Source of the DNA: Paenibacillus oenotherae
Lineage (GTDB): Bacteria > Bacillota > Bacilli > Paenibacillales > Paenibacillaceae
Assembly: GCF_019443105.1 (NCBI RefSeq)
Contig: NZ_JAHZIJ010000009.1
Coordinates: 1-64,000, forward strand
Direction: 5' to 3'
DNA: 64,000 bases
Shown: positions 60,928-64,000 of the stretch, piece after piece
Layout of the letters: each line of letters begins with the position of its first letter
How positions within the stretch are numbered: position 1 is the stretch's first letter
The notes under the pieces: model-generated
The model's database searches: none
Told to the model about the DNA's origin: nothing
Seen by the model: only the letters and a program-made list of their open reading frames with translations
Translations under genes and position numbers: made by a program

Positions 60928-61476
60928 ATGAGCTATTACTTTCAAATCTGTGCAACGGAACGTTATCAGGAATTGTACATCACTTTTCTATTGGAGCATT
61001 ATTCCGAGCTCAACCTGCCCTATTCCTTCCCGGTTGCGCTCAGCTATATGGCCAGTCCTGTTCTAATGAGGGAAGAGGCGATCCTGTGCTTTGATCAGAA
61101 CGACGAAATAGCAGGCGCTCTTGGGTTTATCTACGGAACCGGCGAGCAGCAGTACCAGGATGTTCATGTCGTCCAGCTCCAGGTCGTATTTCTACAAGAG
61201 GAGCACCGCGGAACACGCCTTTTCCTGGAAGGACTCCAGTATCTTGCACAATATTTGGCCGCACTTGAGAGGAAGATCACAGAGATTCGCTTCTGGGCGC
61301 CTTCCCAGAGCGAACTCCGTCAATTATTCGGCAAGCTGGCCGAGCGGGTTGCCTCCAGCAAGACCGAAGGCGGAGAGATCGATGCGTACCGCGCATCCTT
61401 GGATCAGTGGCTTGCTTATGGCAGGCGCTTTCGCCACGAGATCTATTTTGATACCTGCAGAGGGAACAAGTCATGA
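60928..61476 (+). CDS. GNAT-like acyltransferase-fold protein, first copy
   Basis: 182 residues from the ATG at 60928, behind GGGGGGATCC. GNAT layout: strand AILCFDQNDEIAGALGFIYG, the beta4 strand VVQLQVVFLQEEHRGTRLFLEGL (R-x-x-R/G-x acyl-CoA loop degenerate), then helices. It overlaps the ABC exporter gene by 4 nt, and a paralogue follows the exporter. Substrate unknown; modification of an exported or resisted compound is plausible. Confidence 0.65.
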   Translation: MSYYFQICATERYQELYITFLLEHYSELNLPYSFPVALSYMASPVLMREEAILCFDQNDEIAGALGFIYGTGEQQYQDVHVVQLQVVFLQEEHRGTRLFLEGLQYLAQYLAALERKITEIRFWAPSQSELRQLFGKLAERVASSKTEGGEIDAYRASLDQWLAYGRRFRHEIYFDTCRGNKS

Positions 61477-63632
61477 TCACGGTTATTAAAAATATGGTTG
61501 GCTATTTGCGCCCATACAAGCTGCTGACGACTCTCTTTTTTATCGGTCTGTTCCTTGATCTTGCCTTCGTCTCTCTGGCTCCCCTGAGCTTCAAGTTCAT
61601 GCTGGACAATGCAATCGTCCCTCATGACTACGGGCAATTCTACTTTATACTCACCATCCTTGGAATCGCGGGCCTAATCGGCTTCAGCTCCGGTATTATG
61701 AGCGACTACATGTTGTCCAAACTAAGCTCCCGTGTCCAAAAGGACCTGCGCAGCCGCTTGTTCGCCCACCTTCAGCACGCCAATATCGCCTACTTCCAGC
61801 GAGCCCGGGCAAGTGACCTTCTCTCCTACCTTACCGGTGATCTGGCCGCTATTGACCGGGCAATAACAGTCATACTGACAACAGGCATACAATCTGTTTC
61901 CGTTGTTCTGATCAGCGCATTCGTGCTCTTCATCCTGGAATGGAGCATGGCCGTATTCGTCCTGATCGGGGCTCTCCTCATATTCGCCGGACCATACCTG
62001 CTTGGCGGGCGGGCCCAGGCTGTGAACGCCGGATACAAGGAGCAGATGTCACTGGTATCAGGCGATATTCAGGAGAATATTAAAGCCCAGCGGGTCATTA
62101 AAGGCTTCAATCTGCAGCAAATCATGATCGACAAGTTCAACACCAGGCTGCAGGCTATGTTTGTGATCGATTACAAGAGGAATGTGATCAACTCCAATCT
62201 TGAGCGCATACCGATGATCAGCCTTCTGCTGATCAACTTCACAATCATTGGATTCGGATCCTACCTGGCCTTGGAAGGCCATATTACTGTAGGTGCGCTG
62301 GTCGCCTTCTTTACGATGTATACTTCTATGGGCAATTCGGTGTTCAACCTTACTTTCGCTATTCCGTCCTTTACCGATGCTAAGGTCAGCATGGAACGGA
62401 TTCAACGGCTCCTGGACGAGCAGAACGAAGCGAATGGAGCCTCGCAGCTCGTCATTCCGGACGGCCAACAGCCCGACATCCGGGCGGCAGGACTGTCGTT
62501 CCGTTACAACGACGGGCAGCAGGACGTGCTGAAAGCGGTAGACCTGTATATCCCGCCAGGGACAACAGCGGCTTTCGTAGGCTCCAGCGGCTCCGGCAAA
62601 AGTACGATGATGCAGCTGATTCTGGGCTTCTATGAACCTGGCGAGGGCTATATCCGGATCAACGGCCGCAGCCTGCAGGAGCTGGACAAAGGTTCCCTGC
62701 GCGAGGAGATCGGCATCGTATTCCAGGACAACTTTCTGTTCCGGGGAACGATCATGGACAATATTCGCATCAGCAAGCCGCTTGCCACAGAGGAAGAGGT
62801 TGTACGGGCTGCGGCAAGGGCCGAAATTGATGATTTTATTAAAAGCTTGCCGGATGGTTATGATACCGAGGTTCTGGATGATGGCAGCAACTTCTCAGGC
62901 GGCCAGCGCCAAAGAATTGCGATTGCCCGCGCTATTCTTCGCGATCCTCCGATTCTGCTGCTGGATGAAGCGACTTCCGCCTTGGATCCGATCTCGGAGG
63001 CTTCCATTAACGAAACCTTTCGCCACCTATCGCATAACCGCACAGTAGTAACGGTTACGCACCGGCTGTCCGCCATTACGGAAGCGGATGGGATTTTTGT
63101 GTTCGATCAGGGCGAGCTGGTCGAAAGCGGAACCCATAAGCAAATGCTCGAAGCAGGGGGATACTATAAGGAACTGTGGGATAAGCAGAACGGGCTATCG
63201 GTATCATTAAGCGGCGAGGAAGCGGAGATTGATGAGCATCGGCTGTCGAGACTTCCCTTCTTCCGCGATATGAACATCGAGGTGCTGAGCGAGATCAAAG
63301 GCCTGTTCAATACAGAGACATTCGGCACCGGAGATAGAGTCATTCATGAAGGAGAGGCAGGCAACAAATTTTATATTATTGCCCGCGGCAAGGTTGAGAT
63401 CTCGAAGCGCCCTGTCGGGAATGCGGAACGTACAAGGCTGGCGGTGCTTGCTGATGGAGATCACTTCGGGGAAATTGCGCTCCTGGAGAATGTTCCGCGA
63501 ACGGCTGATGTAACAGCATTGACGGAATGCACCTTTCTGACCTTGCAGCGCAGGGTGCTCCACTATGTCCTGTCCCAATATCCCGAGCTTGACTCCCGTG
63601 TCAGAGACAAGTTGAAGGAACGCTACAACTAG
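61473..63632 (+). CDS. ABC exporter with C-terminal cyclic-nucleotide-binding domain
   Basis: 719 residues in one polypeptide: a type IV exporter membrane domain (about 1-305), ATPase (Walker A GSSGSGKST, signature FSGGQRQRIA, Walker B ILLLDEATSALD, H-loop VTHR), and from about 590 a cNMP-binding fold (VIHEGEAGNKFYIIARGKVE, then DGDHFGEIALLENVPRTADV with the phosphate cassette glutamate and arginine). The fusion suggests export gated by a nucleotide or small ligand. Translationally coupled to the acyltransferase-like gene before it. Confidence 0.92.
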   Translation: MITVIKNMVGYLRPYKLLTTLFFIGLFLDLAFVSLAPLSFKFMLDNAIVPHDYGQFYFILTILGIAGLIGFSSGIMSDYMLSKLSSRVQKDLRSRLFAHLQHANIAYFQRARASDLLSYLTGDLAAIDRAITVILTTGIQSVSVVLISAFVLFILEWSMAVFVLIGALLIFAGPYLLGGRAQAVNAGYKEQMSLVSGDIQENIKAQRVIKGFNLQQIMIDKFNTRLQAMFVIDYKRNVINSNLERIPMISLLLINFTIIGFGSYLALEGHITVGALVAFFTMYTSMGNSVFNLTFAIPSFTDAKVSMERIQRLLDEQNEANGASQLVIPDGQQPDIRAAGLSFRYNDGQQDVLKAVDLYIPPGTTAAFVGSSGSGKSTMMQLILGFYEPGEGYIRINGRSLQELDKGSLREEIGIVFQDNFLFRGTIMDNIRISKPLATEEEVVRAAARAEIDDFIKSLPDGYDTEVLDDGSNFSGGQRQRIAIARAILRDPPILLLDEATSALDPISEASINETFRHLSHNRTVVTVTHRLSAITEADGIFVFDQGELVESGTHKQMLEAGGYYKELWDKQNGLSVSLSGEEAEIDEHRLSRLPFFRDMNIEVLSEIKGLFNTETFGTGDRVIHEGEAGNKFYIIARGKVEISKRPVGNAERTRLAVLADGDHFGEIALLENVPRTADVTALTECTFLTLQRRVLHYVLSQYPELDSRVRDKLKERYN

Positions 63633-63652
63633 AATCAGGAGGCTGACTTCCG

Positions 63653-64000
63653 ATGACTATCCATTACCGGCTCTGCCGAACGGACGAAGATTTTGTCCGA
63701 TTCACTTTATTTTTCATCCGGCACCGCAAAGATTTCAGCGCCGACTTTTCGTTGTCTGATACTTTAATGCATGCACTGGAAACGATTCCCTCCTCACATA
63801 TTCTGCTTATCGCAGGCAGCAGCGATGAAACGATAGGCTGGGGGATGTATCGTTACGTAACAGCGGACTATGAACCCCATCCGGAAGGCGAGATCGTGTT
63901 CGTAGATTCTGTAGTCATTGGGGAGAAATACCGCAGCAGCCGCCTGTTCGTCAGCGGTTTTCGCCAACTGGCCAATCACATTGCAGCAGAGAACCGCCAC
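63653..64000 (+). CDS. GNAT-like protein, second copy (cut by window end)
   Basis: 116 codons visible from the ATG at 63653 behind AGGAGG. HILLIAGSSDETIGWGMYRY and VDSVVIGEKYRSSRLFVSGF match the strand and acyl-CoA loop of the first copy at 60928, so the two are paralogues flanking the exporter. The C-terminus lies outside the window. Confidence 0.65.
   Translation, partial: MTIHYRLCRTDEDFVRFTLFFIRHRKDFSADFSLSDTLMHALETIPSSHILLIAGSSDETIGWGMYRYVTADYEPHPEGEIVFVDSVVIGEKYRSSRLFVSGFRQLANHIAAENRH

Overview
The window looks like a chromosomal segment of a Bacillota (Firmicutes) rod, most likely a Paenibacillus. This is an inference from mid-GC coding DNA, strong AGGAGG-type ribosome binding sites with frequent GTG and TTG starts, and gene families typical of that group: a NasBC/NirBD nitrate assimilation operon, YhgE/Pip, a BceAB-type transporter, YkuK, CidA/LrgB, a PucR regulator and an RHS/DNRLRE wall-associated protein pair. 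No rRNA, complete insertion sequence or CRISPR array is visible.

Layout. 1-3.0 kb: two minus-strand surface-protein genes, DNRLRE followed by RHS (the second runs off the window). 3.4-9.0 kb: a membrane-anchored GH31 glycosidase, a YhgE/Pip membrane protein and a small secreted protein. 9.0-16.0 kb (minus): a sugar ABC uptake operon without its own ATPase, headed by two histidine phosphatases, then MgtC and a LacI regulator. 17.2-29.1 kb: a divergent modified-nucleoside region. On the minus strand are a PotABCD-type importer, a nucleoside phosphorylase, a PfkB kinase, an amidohydrolase, PsuG (pseudouridine-5'-phosphate glycosidase) and a QueD paralogue lacking two catalytic residues. On the plus strand are a creatininase-family hydrolase and a PucR-type regulator. 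29.2-31.4 kb: small genes including a thioredoxin and ykuK. 31.4-32.4 kb: a minus-strand array of ten tRNA genes, several divergent, one without a T arm, next to a decayed tRNA-like stretch. 32.4-38.4 kb: repeat-rich DNA, MarR plus CidA/LrgB with two palindromic operators, and an aldehyde dehydrogenase. 38.6-43.1 kb: an ECF sigma/anti-sigma pair, a HAD phosphatase, a small alarmone synthetase and a frameshifted nucleotidyltransferase-like locus. 43.2-44.9 kb: an AT-rich island with a secreted bacteriocin-like protein and a two-helix membrane protein. 45.9-54.6 kb: nirB-nirD-narK-nasB-nasC. 55-60.7 kb: small genes, a lipoprotein and a BceAB-like ABC pair. 60.9-64 kb: an acetyltransferase-like gene, an ABC exporter fused to a cyclic-nucleotide-binding domain, and a second acetyltransferase-like gene cut by the window end.

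The most notable non-coding feature is a dispersed family of about 180 bp intergenic elements, seven copies here in both orientations. Each is built of four short hairpins with CCTGC/GCAGG stems. One copy lies inside a 580 bp element with 22 bp terminal inverted repeats, and two have simple tandem repeats beside or close to them.

The best candidate for an undescribed system is the 17.2-29.1 kb cluster. It combines import of a nucleoside-like compound, phosphorolysis, phosphorylation, C-glycoside cleavage, two hydrolase or deaminase steps and a non-canonical pterin-fold protein, under a purine-catabolism-type regulator.
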